DNA of 64,000 nucleotides from Ligula intestinalis (Eukaryota > Platyhelminthes > Cestoda > Diphyllobothriidea > Diphyllobothriidae), in NCBI GenBank assembly GCA_036362985.1, contig JAYGXS010000003.1, forward strand, positions 79,067,676-79,131,675, in the 5' to 3' direction. The first letter of the stretch is position 1. Every line of letters starts with the position of its first letter. The notes below the pieces were generated by a model. The model did not search any database, had not been told where the DNA came from, and worked only from the letters and a program-made list of their open reading frames with translations. Shown piece by piece: positions 1 through 10,000 of this stretch. The position numbers and the translations under genes are program-made.

Positions 1-944
1 ATTTACAAATATTCAGCCCTTCAAACTAGCGGTGGATTGAAAGAGTGACAACCGGTGGAATGGGCTCGTCTTACCCAGAGCTGAATATCAGGTCGCAGTG
101 GCTTCCCCCCCCCCCCTAATGTGGTCTTTGCAGCTCCCCGGCTTGTTAGACCTCTCCTCTAGGCCTTTACGCGTGCAGTTGGAACATGGGTCGGATGTGA
201 TCCACGTAAAAAAGTTACGTATTCGTTCACAACAACCTTCGGTTGTCTTGACCTTGCTTCTCCATTTGAAGGTGGTGGGTCTGAGATGAAAAAACAGACT
301 TAAACGCGGCAGAAACCACAATCAGGTAAAGTTTGTGGCATCAAATCGCAAGGCCTTCCTCCTGCTTTAACTTGCAGAGAGCAGCTGATGGGCAAAGTGT
401 GCACATAGATCAAACACTGCGCCCAATTGCCAGTTGCCGTGGCTCAGGCAAGCCGCAGGTTTATGTAGGTGGGAAAAGATGGGGGAGGCAATGCAGCAGG
501 AAAGAACGACTTCTTCAACCCCAAACTTCTATTTAAAGAACTAATTACGTGTTGAAAATGATGTCTCAAAAGAGAATAATGCTCACTTGTTTGCTTCAAG
601 CCAGGATTTCAAACGTCAGGCAAATAAACAATTTTATTTCACTAATCGCAGCTTCTTATTCCGAGCCTTTCAACGTTACCACTCACTGCTCTCACATCCC
701 TCTGATGGTCGTGATTTAGTCTGCCTCTGAAATGCGGTGTATTTGATAAATGCCCCTGAGGTAGCTGAAACGACAAATATCTCAAGCTCAAACTACGGTA
801 GCAAATACCGTTAACTTCCCTTTCATACCCTGTCTCCTGCAACGCTTGCTTAAGCATATGTTGACGAGGATTGACCACCGTATATATGCAAAAGTCTCTA
901 TTTATCAAGTCATTTGACCCACTAGTGTAAAATTTAGCCGCCTC
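1..944. other. No recognised feature; C-run at 105-116
   Basis: No reading frame with recognisable domains. A run of 12 C lies at 105-116. The remainder shows no motif I can name. Confidence 0.5.
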
Positions 945-1024
945 GCTAGGTTTCGAACCCACCGCAGGCAGTGGAAGGCTTCAGCTCAGCCCACGCTCTG
1001 GCCAACTGAATTACGAGACCCACA
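945..1024 (-). repeat. tRNA-derived SINE head
   Basis: On the minus strand this stretch looks like a tRNA: an A-box-like TAATTCAGTTGG followed about 45 bases later by a B-box GGGTTCGAAACC (949-963). These are the two internal RNA polymerase III promoter blocks. The cloverleaf is imperfect, so a SINE head is more likely than a functional tRNA. The downstream body (toward 640) has no partner that I recognised in this window. Confidence 0.5.
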
Positions 1025-1066
1025 CCGTGAGTACGAGCACAGTGCAGCCTATTACAAAGAATAGAA

Positions 1067-1530
1067 CTAATTGATATTCGTTAAAATTTGAGGTTCAGAT
1101 ATAATATTCCTTTCATCATCACCAGAATAGGAAAAAGAAGGGGTGGTTTCTGGGACCAGGTTGTATTTTAGCTGACGTTTCAAAAGCCTCTTCACTCCCA
1201 TCGTCAGAGCGTGGTAACCGTTCTCCTGCTGTTGCCAGTAAGTGTGTCCAACCGCTAGCCCGATGCCTGATGCCCGTGTTTCAATCGATTGTACCGATCG
1301 ATATTTATGGCTGTTTAAAATACTTGCGCCCTCGTGGGTGCTTCTATGAGGTGTGTTAGGTCGTTTGAATGCATCCTGAGCGTTTCCACCTTCTTTGCTC
1401 GCGGCTGTAAGCTGTCCACCCTGCGTATCTTCCTCCGCCTGACCTACTGTTCCGTTCTGAGCAGATGTCAGCCATCTGCGGAGTGCTTGGTAGGCGGGAT
1501 GAAGGTCTATGGCTCTGTTTAGTGTGCCAG
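1067..1530 (-). pseudogene. Penelope-like element 3' end (EN C-terminus plus pLTR)
   Basis: The minus strand begins with a decayed EN C-terminus (residues like NRAIDLHPAYQALRRWL), the run that ends many PLE GIY-YIG endonucleases. It continues into a non-coding terminal module. That module holds a ribozyme-like core at 1172-1207 and ends toward 1067. A second copy of the module, without the EN remnant, lies at 45870-46120 in the same orientation. The RT and catalytic part of EN are absent. The EN-side edge abuts the hairpin at 1491-1554. Confidence 0.65.
1172..1207 (-). ncRNA. Hammerhead-like core in PLE pLTR
   Basis: Read on the minus strand: CTGACGA, about 17 bases, then TGAAACGTCAG. CTGANGA and GAAA(C) are the two conserved blocks of the hammerhead core. 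PLE pLTRs are known to carry such ribozymes. Stem II is weak here, so activity is doubtful. Confidence 0.35.
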
Positions 1531-1554
1531 AGCCATAGACCTTCATCCTACCTA
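1491..1554. repeat. Hairpin, 27-bp stem with 10-nt loop
   Basis: The arms 1491-1517 and 1528-1554 are inverted copies. The inner 21 bp (1497-1517 against 1528-1548) are perfect, and two mismatches lie further out. It sits exactly where the minus-strand PLE tail begins, so it probably marks a fold-back insertion junction. Confidence 0.85.
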
Positions 1555-1984
1555 AAACAGTAAGCTGACTGCCTCAGCGACGTAGGTGGCGTTTTTTCAA
1601 AGGACAAGTAGTACTCACAGCGATCTTTGCTGCCATTTTTCACCATGTCTGTTGGGTATATTCACATGTCTTACCCTGTCACTCAACTGAAGTGACAGAG
1701 CATGTCGGTGCATGTTTTGCTTGCTGACATAAGCATTCAACAATTACGAAAGAAGCTAATTGGAGAAATTAGACACCGAGGCAGAACACCACCTGCTCAA
1801 CCTTCATGTGTTAATTAGGGCATTCAAATAGAACTTTAGGACTAGATGCCGTGAGCAATGGTTGAAAATTTATAGAAGAGGATATGTTTACCAGAGATTT
1901 GAAGCATCCGAGAAAGAGGAATACGCTTTATTTTTAAAATATCATTCCAAAATGCCTAGGCAAAAACGTGCACCATTCGTCATA
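1555..1984. other. No recognised feature
   Basis: No coding frame or repeat recognised between the PLE hairpin and foldback repeat R1. Confidence 0.5.
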
Positions 1985-2535
1985 AATAAAATAAGGGGCA
2001 AAAGTAGCTTATGCAGGCCCATTCATATACCCCTAGTACCAGCATTGTGTCCTGCAAAAACGGAAGTAATAGAGTTTCGGGGGGAAGTGGGGAAATAAGA
2101 TCGGCAGAAAATAAAATTTTTAGAAGTAAGTGTAAGGTGAAAAAAAATGTAGTCGAATTTGCTTCCTGCGGCCACCGGGCGTAATTAACATGCGTTTTGC
2201 TAGTGGTCAGAACGAAGCTCATTAAAAAGCCCGCGTCATATCATTACTGAAATAATTGCAGAGGAGACTACACGATAATCATTATAAAAACTTGGGTGGA
2301 TGCTGATTAGCGAAGGAGTATCAGTCTTTCGCATATGGCCAAATGTTGCGTGATCTTTGGCGTCTACTGTACAGTAAAATATAAATTAATTTAGCATTTA
2401 TTAAAGTATATTCCACTGCGTGTTCTTAATCCCTACCCAGAAAACCCTTTAACCACTGTTTTATCAGGAGAACATGCGGGGAGTAGGGATTGATGAGTGG
2501 GCTTCGTAAGCTACTGTTGCCAAATTAGGTAGACA
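1985..2535. mobile_element. R1 foldback repeat, copy 1
   Basis: Left arm about 1995-2095 and right arm about 2425-2530 are diverged inverted copies of each other; both contain (A)GTAGCTTA followed by a CCC-rich stretch. The same two-armed layout recurs at 40808-41385, and a single arm occurs at 12905-13075. No open frame is present. This fits a non-autonomous foldback element or MITE of unknown superfamily. Confidence 0.6.
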
Positions 2536-2814
2536 AACCAAATGAAAACATGAGACCACTAAACACTGCCAAGATCATGACGTATGATCCTTGAAGGGTG
2601 GCAGCATGCTGTTGCTGTCTTCCTACTAAACGGTCCTCTAGTCGTGCGCCAACAACTTCAGTAGGCTGTAGGCCGAAGAAAAAAGGACAGACAATCGGTT
2701 TATGTCATAGGTGTCATACGCCCACCAATACAGCCGAGACAAAATGGTGGCTCAGTTTCAAAAGCCCGCGAGCATGAAAATAGCAAGACATTATCAGTAA
2801 AAATAGAACGGTAT
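2536..2814. other. No recognised feature
   Basis: No coding frame or named repeat seen between R1 and the LTR. Confidence 0.45.
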
Positions 2815-3177
2815 TGTTACGGAGGCGGGAGCCCTCGTGTATTCACGGCAGTCGGCGAAACGGATCGCCCGGGGTACGTCATACCCTCCTGCCAGACGCC
2901 AACGCCTGAGCTAAGAAATCTAGACGCCCACCCACATAGCAGGCACAGTGGGCGTAGCCAAGATTATTCCAGAATGTCTGGAAGCAGGAATATTCTAGAA
3001 AGGCCGGAGCCGTATAAATATGCCGGACTTGGCAAACTAAAAGACGACTCCAACCGATCGGACAATCTCACATGCCACACAGTCTTTTTGTACCGTTGAC
3101 TACAGCCATTGCCTATCGGAACCGCCCTGTTGCCTTCTTATGCCTATTAGACGGGTTCCAAGTACTGAGCTATAACA
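2815..3177 (+). mobile_element. LTR of a Gypsy-type retrotransposon
   Basis: The 363-bp stretch starts TGTTAC and ends TATAACA, so TGTTA and TAACA form short inverted termini as in many LTRs. A TATA-like box (GTATAAATA) lies near 3013 and could be the U3 promoter. A primer-binding-like sequence follows two bases after the 3' edge, which orients this as the 5' LTR. No matching 3' LTR is visible within several kb, so the element is truncated. Gypsy assignment is inference from the layout and from the short gag-like start downstream. Confidence 0.6.
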
Positions 3178-3179
3178 AG

Positions 3180-3197
3180 TGGCGACGCCGAACTAAC
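3180..3197 (+). other. Primer-binding-site-like sequence
   Basis: TGGCGACGCCGAACTAAC begins 2 nt after the TAACA terminus. Reverse transcription of LTR elements is primed here by a tRNA 3' end beginning with TGG. The priming tRNA was not determined. Confidence 0.45.
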
Positions 3198-3279
3198 TGG
3201 GCTATAACTACTGGCGATGCATGTGAGATCCAGCTGTTTGGTACGGGAAATAGCAACTGGCAGCACGAACGAACACAAG

Positions 3280-3563
3280 ATGTTTAGCCCGGCACAAGTA
3301 CTGAAGATCATGGAGGTACGGCAAGCCAGTTGAATGACTCCACGGCAGAGATGCGGAGCTACAGCTGGAAGCCAACAGGTGTTGGCGTTGTGACGAAGTG
3401 GCTGGAGGAGAGGTTTGAAGTAGCAATAACAGAAGTGATAATAGAAATAAAATTAGAGGAAGCTGCCGCAACCACAGCCACAGAGGCAGAAGAGGCAGTA
3501 ACTGAGGCAACAGAAGCAGAGCGAGAAACGGAGGCAATGACCATAGAAGCACGTCTGGGGTAA
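3280..3563 (+). pseudogene. Possible decayed gag start
   Basis: An ATG at 3280 opens a frame beginning MFSPAQVLKIMEVRQA, stopped after 17 residues and again further on. The position just after the LTR and primer site fits gag. An overlapping 77-residue frame (3330-3563) is rich in Ala, Glu and Thr and has no known domain. No zinc knuckle, protease, RT or integrase follows. I infer a broken gag from position only. Confidence 0.3.
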
Positions 3564-4539
3564 AAAAACTGTTCAGAATACCCGCTCAAGTGAGTGAGAG
3601 AGAGAGAGATACGATGTAGTTGGAAAATATCCCTCCAAAATATTCAGCAGAAACATCTTTCATTCATAAGGAATAAAATTGGTGGCACGCACTCACAACA
3701 TCGGGAAATGGAAAGAAATCCAGCATGGTAAAGGACTGCAATTGTCGGCAGGGTGAATAAATGTCCTTGGCAAATTCGTCAAATATAGGTCAAATTCGAC
3801 TGCTTTCAAAACGGCGCCAGTGTTTACGTAGTTCAAATAAATGGTAAGGTGTAAAAATCGGTTTTAAATGGCGTACTGGGCCAAGTGATGTTTATACAAG
3901 AACATTTACATGCGAATGGAGGGAGAAAAAAATGGCGGCTCAATTTGAAAATCCTGCTCCTGTGCCAGGATAACCTAGAAAGGTTTTTTCGCCTCAGAAC
4001 GCCTCCTTGAGCAAACAGCGCGAAAGCATGCGTGGCTATGATCTTTCATACCACCGAATAACCCCCCACCCTTAACTGCCATACGTGCTATCGAGCGCAA
4101 ACCTAGATAAAGTAAGTACGCTGGAGCGATGCACGTGGTTTACCGGTCGTCATGCCTTACCAGTGTCCGGTGCACGAACGGCTGCATAGAGCGGTTTACA
4201 TGCGCTTAAGGTCAAGTTCTCGCGGACGGCTGGTCACCACATGAGAACTGTAACTATGGCGAGACTGAATGACATCTGCGCGGTCGGTCTACTGATCAGT
4301 ATGGTCAGCGTGTGTAGGCAGCCGATGGGGGTGCAGCCGGGTCGTTGCTAGATGTTCATGCGTGTAGGTTATAGATTTACACTTGGACTCCTAGAGCGAG
4401 GACGAACGGTTGGATAGTAAACTTGTGACTATCGAACTGACCTGGCGACCGTGAGAAATCTGACCCCACCCATTCTCCCAGTTTGCTGCAAGCATCGCAT
4501 GTGACTGAGATCTCGTCGTGCCGACAAAGACAACGGCTA
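3564..4539. other. No recognised feature; (GA)n at 3590-3609
   Basis: Apart from a short GA dinucleotide run near 3590-3609, nothing nameable was seen. Confidence 0.45.
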
Positions 4540-4671
4540 CGGGAAAACCCCTTTCCGGCTAATTAGCCGTCATCAGCCAGTCATACCCAATCCCGTAAGT
4601 GGATCACCCTGGACTCGAACCGAGGACTTTTGGTAATTGAGCACAACACCTTACTATTGAACAATGGGCTC
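4540..4671 (-). repeat. tRNA-derived SINE
   Basis: On the minus strand the element starts GAGCCCATTG, has a B-box CGGTTCGAGTCC (about 4612-4623), then the body GTATGACTGGCTGATGACGG and GGCTAATTAGCC. The same body follows tRNA-like heads at 55836-55982 and, truncated, at 55700-55790. This defines one SINE family in the window. Confidence 0.65.
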
Positions 4672-4903
4672 GAAGTTCAGGCGGTTACGATCGGGAATAT
4701 GGTGTCAGTAAGATGCTGACGAGTCTATCTGACTAGAGAACATACTTTTTCAGTTGGGCCTTGAGGCTTGTTCTAGACTGATCGCGAACAGTCGTCAAGC
4801 AATTTAGGACATATTATGGAGTGGAACCAAAGAAGACAAGCGATATTGGGATATATTTTTAAGCATAAATTCCCTGGCGACAAGTTGTAAGCAGTGACCG
4901 AGG

Positions 4904-5026
4904 ATGAGTGAAATTTTAGCTCCAGAAAAGCCAATATTTGTATCCATGCCCTTTAAGGGTGACAACATCTTAAACACTATTAAGAGGCACCTACTCAAGG
5001 CTATCGCCAAAGACGAGGAAGACTGA
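4904..5026 (+). pseudogene. Penelope-like RT-EN linker fragment
   Basis: A 40-codon open stretch contains EKPIFVSMPFKGDNI followed by LNTIKRHLLKAIAK. PLE proteins carry this type of sequence (hydrophobic-PF-x-GD, then a basic helix) between the RT thumb and the GIY-YIG domain; compare KKNIFIRLPFSGDAAS at about 18797 and IIFLPFKSDD in the 33300-33515 frame. No RT core or EN remains. The fragment abuts the inverted arm that starts at 5006. Confidence 0.6.
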
Positions 5027-5630
5027 AATGGCTACCGTTAGCTTAGTGTCATTCATACTCAAGCCTAGGTGTGGCTAAAGCCAAGGCTCGAAAATCCGCG
5101 ATCTTGTTGGCTAGAAGTCCAACGTTATAACCAATGCATCAGGGCTCTGTACCCTGCCAGATTTGACCGGGAATTTACCCAAGGCTACATAGGTTCTCTT
5201 CGATCGGTAATGGAACTCACTCACCAAGTTGTGCCTAAGGGCTCGCACTCGACACCCACCGGCAGCTGCGCAACGGTTAGCTTATTATAGGCCGAAATAA
5301 ATATCAGCCGAATAAAAGGCAGATTGGAATGGCCATTTGTGGCTCATCAGCCATCATCAAACAGCTATTCATGATGATTAAACTATTTTCCTTAGGGTTC
5401 ACCTGACATTCGTATTTCGTGTTAACAAGTTGGGTTAGTATTTTCGCGTATATTCATGTATAAGCTAAATAGTCGAAAATATGCAAAGCCCAGGTAATTG
5501 AATAGAAGGCGAAAGAGCATTCTCTGGGACCAGTAGTTTATTTACCCGACGTTTCGGACTCTCACTTGAGGCCATTGTCAAGTAATGAAAACATACAGCT
5601 GACTGCGTAATTAAGTCAGCTCAGCTGGGA
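5006..5630 (-). repeat. Inverted pLTR/SINE arm, left
   Basis: This 625-bp arm is the reverse complement, with scattered differences, of 6311-6940. From outside inward it holds a tRNA-like SINE piece, an anonymous AT-rich section, then the pLTR core with GAAACGTCGGG (about 5546-5556, minus strand). Together the arms enclose a short PLE endonuclease unit, so the locus is a ~1.9-kb foldback. Confidence 0.85.
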
Positions 5631-5637
5631 GTGACCG

Positions 5638-5760
5638 GGAACTCAAGATTACTCCCGGCAGAGCTGTACGTTTTCATTGGTTGACAGTGGTCTCGAGTGA
5701 GAGTCCGAAACGTTGGGCAAATAAAATACTGGTCCTTGAGAACGTTCTTACGCCTTCTAT
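5638..5760 (+). repeat. PLE pLTR, direct copy (5' side)
   Basis: Starts GGGAACTCAAG and runs through GAGAGTCCGAAACGTTGGG. It matches 6289-6440 in the same orientation but lacks about 25 bases found there. The endonuclease remnant therefore lies between two direct pLTR copies, the expected PLE layout, with an extra inverted copy outside. Confidence 0.7.
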
Positions 5761-5783
5761 AGAAGTATATACAATAAAATAAT

Positions 5784-6330
5784 ATGCCAGAACCAACATG
5801 CTGGCGAGCAATACCCTTTATTGCTGGTGTATCCGAAGAATTTACTCGAATAGTCAGCGAATTTGCGATTGGCGTTGCTCACAGGCCGGAAGCAGCAATC
5901 CGCAGACAACTTATGCGGCCTAACGACCCAGTACCCGTTAACCAAAAGTCCGGTGTCATTTGCAGCATCGACTGTCTTTGTGGTCAAGCCCATTATATTG
6001 GTGAAACCGGTAAACGGGTTCTCACGAGAATGCACCAGCACGAACTCGCTGTGGGACGGAATGACAAGCTTTCTTTGGTAGCCGCTCACGCATCCATGCC
6101 GGGCACGGCTTGGATTTCGAACTCGTGCGAATACTGGGTCAGTCGGACGACCGAATTTCACGCCTCTTGCAGGAGGCATGGCACTCGCACGCGGATTCTA
6201 TCAATAGACATATCGATCTCCCAGATGCCTATCTTGCGTTGCGCGAGCAATTTCAGGGCTCAAGGTCACTCGCGGTAGAGCGAACAATGGGAACTCAAGG
6301 TCATCCACGGCAGAGCTGATTTAATCACGC
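5784..6330 (+). pseudogene. Penelope-like GIY-YIG endonuclease, frameshifted
   Basis: PLE endonucleases nick target DNA for target-primed reverse transcription. The first frame (5784-6100) has a PLE-like lead-in (GVAHRPEAAIRRQLMRPNDP) and then the EN signature C-x3-CLCGQAHYIGETGKR with the following MHQHE. Conservation then jumps to another frame at about 6100-6319 (FELVRILGQSDD, then the C-terminal SINRHIDLPDAYLALREQF). At least one frameshift therefore splits the domain. Only the end of the RT-EN linker precedes it; the RT itself is missing. Confidence 0.85.
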
Positions 6331-6940
6331 AGTGAGCTGTACGTTTTCAGTCCTTGACAATGGCCTCAAGTGAGAGTCCGAAACGTCGGGTAAATACACT
6401 AGTGGTCCCAGAGAATGCTCTTCCGCCTTCTATTCAATTACCTGGGCTTTGCATATTTTCGACTACTTAGCTTTTACATGAATACACGCGAAAATACTAA
6501 CCCAACCTGTTAACACGAAATACGAATATCAGGTGAACCCTAAGGAAGATGGTTTAATCATCACGAATAGCTTTTTGATGATGGCTGATGACCCACAAAT
6601 GGCCATTCCAATCTGCCTTTTATTTGGCTGATATTTACTTCGGCCTATAATAAGCTAACCGTTGCGCAGTTGCCGGTGGGTGTCGAGTGCAAGCCCTAAG
6701 GCACAACTTGGTGAGTGAGTTTCATTACCGATCGAAGAGAACCTATGTAGCCTTGGGTATATTCCCGGTCGAATCTGGCAGGGTACAGAGCCCTGATGCA
6801 TTGGTTATAACGTTGGACTTCTAGCCAGCAAGGTCGCGGATTTTCGAGTCTCGGCTTTTGCAACACCTAGGCTTGAGTATAAATGGTTGATGAATGACAC
6901 TAAGCTAGCGGTAGCCATTCTAGTCTCCCTCGTCTTTGGC
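6311..6940 (+). repeat. Inverted pLTR/SINE arm, right
   Basis: Mirror of 5006-5630. It contains the pLTR core GAGAGTCCGAAACGTCGGG (about 6381-6399), an AT-rich middle and a tRNA-like SINE head with B-box-like TTTTCGAGTCTC at about 6841-6852. From about 6640 onward it also belongs to the duplicated segment matched at 8325-9450. Confidence 0.85.
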
Positions 6941-7735
6941 TAAATGGTTATCCTGTCTATTTAAAATAATCGCTGTTTTGACATGCGGCTGGAATTTATA
7001 AAAAGGAGTATCCGGTTTTATTTTGTTTCATATAACATTATAATTATATTCTGATCCGGATACGATCAGCAAACCTCATTATTCTTCAGCAGAAAGAACT
7101 GTCATGGCTTAGTCCTTCAGGCCGAATAAGGCAGAGACAAAATAATCGCACGAGCCCGCGTAAGCGATATACAGAGCCTGAAAATGGCTAGCAATCTGTA
7201 CACTAATCCGACAGAGACATTTAAGCGGAATCCGGTATCGAAGATATGCATTTAGCGTTTTTAGAGGTTTTAAAATAGAATTATATGTTTGCACAGATTT
7301 TAACAGGTTCTATGTTTGCCTTCGTTTTGCTTAAATTTATAAAATTGCTCTTGACATAAAGCAGTTAAGTTTACAGACCTAGGCCCTTATGATTTTAGAA
7401 ATATTCTCGACTTTAAGCTCTTGAGCTTGCAGAGGTACTGAATCCTACACATCAATAATGCGTTTGGGAGATTTGCTTGTGGAGAGTTTCTTCTATTTCT
7501 GTAGGAGAAATCCAACACCACACGACATCTTCAGATCGACTGCATCTACCCATTTTCGAAGATCTCTTTCCAAACATCTAACCCAATAATTTGGAAATGG
7601 TTTGGTGTTCATCTTTCGTAGACGCTATCAGATTTGAAAATGGAGCTTTGCAGTCTCAAAGCAGACTTTTCGAAATTTCAAAATGAAATTTTATAAAATA
7701 CTAAGGCACTCATGGAGCTGATGACAGAATATGGA
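6640..7735 (+). repeat. Duplicated segment, copy A
   Basis: About 1.1 kb that aligns along its length, with substitutions and small gaps, to 8325-9450 in the same orientation. Shared landmarks include GGTATCGAAGATATGCATT (near 7230 and 8892) and AATGCGTTTGGGA. The 5' third is SINE-related; the remainder is anonymous. A multi-copy interspersed repeat or a local duplication would both explain it. Confidence 0.7.
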
Positions 7736-8240
7736 AGACCAGTTTTTTGTACAAGTAGGCAAGCTGCCTACGTGTAGGCCCAGACAACAGGGGGGCGCAT
7801 GACCTTCTCTTGCCTGTGTTTGGCCTCGTTCTACTTGTGTCAAAAAAGCAGTTAGCCACTGGTCACTTCTGTCTTAAAAAATGTGAAACGCAGCTGTTGC
7901 AGACCAGGCGTATGTATGGTAGGAGATATGTTAGCGAGCTTGCGCATATTAATTGACGCCTAACTTAGGATACCAGACCGAGATCTGACTAAAAGATTTT
8001 TAAGCACACCTAAGGCATACTGGGTGCATGAACCTGAAAAAACTGTTTCGTTCTCTTTTTTTAAATTTTATAATCTCGGAGATGTGCATTGATCAAACTA
8101 AGGAGGAAGTTTATGACCACCTGCCAATTGGTGATAATAATAGGTTCTATCCTGTTTCCTGTACAAGGAAATAAATGCATAACCTTGAGGCGAAGCCTTC
8201 AGAACAAAAATTATCAGATTGAGTCTAAAAACCGTTGGAT
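7736..8240 (+). repeat. Anonymous repeat R6, copy 1
   Basis: About 500 bp aligned in the same orientation to 12215-12720. Landmarks are CATGACCTTCTCTT, CAGTTAGCCACTGGTCA and GCATGAACCTGAAAAAA. No coding frame. Its position between the two copies of the duplicated segment suggests that it is part of a larger unclassified element. Confidence 0.65.
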
Positions 8241-8324
8241 AGGCTGTTTGATAACGGCTTATAAGCCAGGAATAGTCCTTTTTTAATGCAACTTGTTTTT
8301 TTGGTAATATATTTCTGCCTAGCC

Positions 8325-9450
8325 GTTGAGCTGCTGCCGACGGAATTCGAGTGCAAGTCCCAGGGCACAATGGGGTGAGTTTCGTTGTCAATCGGAAAGC
8401 ACTCATGTACCACTGGGTATATGCCCGATCAAAACCACTAAGGCACTGTGCCCCTGGCACAATGGTTCTAACGTCGGACTTCTAACCAATGCGGTCGCGG
8501 ATTTTTGAGCCTCGGCTTCCACAACACCTAGGGTGCGTGTGACTGGTTGATGCATGGCCTCTAAGCTAGTAATGGCCATTCCAGTCTCCCTTGTCTTGGT
8601 CGACAAGGTTATCCCGCCTATTCAAAATATTCCGTGTACTTTTTCATGTGGTAGGCATTTGAAAAACCTGACTCGTTTTTTCACATAATCCTACAATAAT
8701 CTCGTGAAGTGGATGTGATCAGAAAAACGCATTATTTTTGTAGAAAAAACTGTCATGGTCATACCAATCCGGCCAAATGAGGCGGAAAGAAGCTAATCAC
8801 AAAAGTCCGCGTAAGCGATCGACAGAGCGTAAAAATTCGTCAGCAACCTACGTAGTAATTCAACAGAGACATATAAGCGGCGTCCGGTATCGAAGATATG
8901 CATTGGGTGTTTTCATAAATCCAAAGACGTAAATATTTTAACAGATTATAGCAGGTTTTGCGTTTGTTTTCTTTTTTTTAAATGCGTAAAACAGCCCTTG
9001 ACATAGAACAGTTCGCTATAGAGTATTTCGGAGTTAAAGCGCTTGAGATTGCAGAGGGATTCGACCCCACATATCAGTGATGCGTTTGGGAAATTTGTTT
9101 GTGTAACTTGCCCGACTAACATTTTCAAAAGCTATGCAATATTAATTATACTTCACAGAATGAAAATGTCAGTGTTACTGCGTCTTTCAGTGTACAGCTT
9201 CTATTGCTCCTATAGGAGAACTCCAACAGCAGCTGAATTCATCATATGTTCTACATCTACCCCTTTCCGGACATTCCTTTCGTCCCATCTACAGCTCATT
9301 TACCTGGAAGTGGTTTGGTGCTCACATTAAGCAGATGCTATCAGGCTTGCGCCAGTGAAAATAGAGATTTATAGTGTCAAAGCAAACGTTTGGCATTTTC
9401 AAAATGGAGTACTATATGATAAGCTGGCGTTAAGCGCTCTGGTAACGGAA
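8325..9450 (+). repeat. Duplicated segment, copy B
   Basis: Second copy of the segment at 6640-7735. It starts with SINE-like sequence; the tRNA-like head at 8443-8605 has a B-box-like ATTTTTGAGCCTC. It continues through the shared anonymous section to about 9450. Confidence 0.7.
8443..8605 (+). repeat. tRNA-derived SINE head
   Basis: Contains GGCACAATGGTTCTAACG (A-box-like) and ATTTTTGAGCCTC (decayed B-box), then a body resembling the one at 6860-6940. Same family as the SINE pieces in the foldback arms. Confidence 0.5.
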
Positions 9451-9569
9451 TATGCTCGTCCGCTTTGTGCCTTAAAACACAATCTAAAACCCTTGCAGGC
9501 AGTCACATAGCGATTTCTGCTCTATTCTGAAGTGGGACAGACAACAAACAAAAAAGTACTATGGCTATT

Positions 9570-9680
9570 TCTGGCTTCTTAGCCATCGAGAAGCAGACGA
9601 CTCGATCTCTGAGACAATGCGTTTATTCGCCTGAAGTTTCGACATCCTTCACGGATTTATCATCAGAGACAGACAATGGA
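9570..9680 (-). repeat. Inverted PLE pLTR end with hammerhead-like core
   Basis: On the minus strand the core reads CTGATGATAAATCCGTGAAG then GATGTCGAAAC (9631-9666), followed by AATAAACGCATTGTC. This is the same module that closes the plus-strand element at 10280-10375, but inverted. The endonuclease remnant starts immediately to the right. Confidence 0.65.
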
Positions 9681-10000
9681 GCAGAAAGACCCACTGCCAC
9701 GGCAAGAAAAATCTGTTGTCGTCTACAGGATCTAGTGCAGTTGCAGTCAAAGCAACTTTGTCGGAGAAACTGGCAGATTTCTCAAGACGTGAATTTTGAA
9801 AACGCGGCAGCAGTGCGGCGAAGTGATTCCAGTTCTCAAGTTGCGGCTCATTTGACGAGAATCGGCCACAGGTTCAAAATTGATCAGGCCGAAATTCTCG
9901 CAAGATGTGACAATCGGGTGAGGTGAGAACTAGTTGAGTCATGGTTCACGGGACCCGAATCCATAAACAAGTGCAACGATTTGCCCAATCCATATTCAGT
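9681..10000 (+). pseudogene. Penelope-like GIY-YIG endonuclease, broken
   Basis: PLE endonuclease split between frames. One frame carries DPLPRQEKSVVVYRI, then a stop, then CSCSQSNFVGETGRF, the second half of the GIY-YIG signature. A second frame, from about 9790 to 9926, has SSQVAAHLTRIGHRFKIDQA followed by EILARCDNRVR and a stop. After this stop conservation continues with ELVESWF and INKCNDLPNPYSVLRLNL. The active site is thus separated from the rest by shifts and stops. The RT is absent. Confidence 0.8.

Noticed and set aside
945..1024. A real tRNA gene
   Set aside because: B-box is good but acceptor and anticodon stems do not pair convincingly; similar heads elsewhere belong to SINEs.
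3208..3552. Leu/Pro-rich 114-codon minus-strand frame resembling a membrane protein
   Set aside because: It is the complement of the Ala/Glu/Thr-rich plus-strand repeatlike coding; the hydrophobic runs come from GAG/GCA-rich codons read backwards.
5546..5590. Full hammerhead ribozyme in the family-4 pLTR
   Set aside because: The GAAACGTC block is present, but the other block reads CTTGACAATGG rather than CTGANGA, so the core is not supported.
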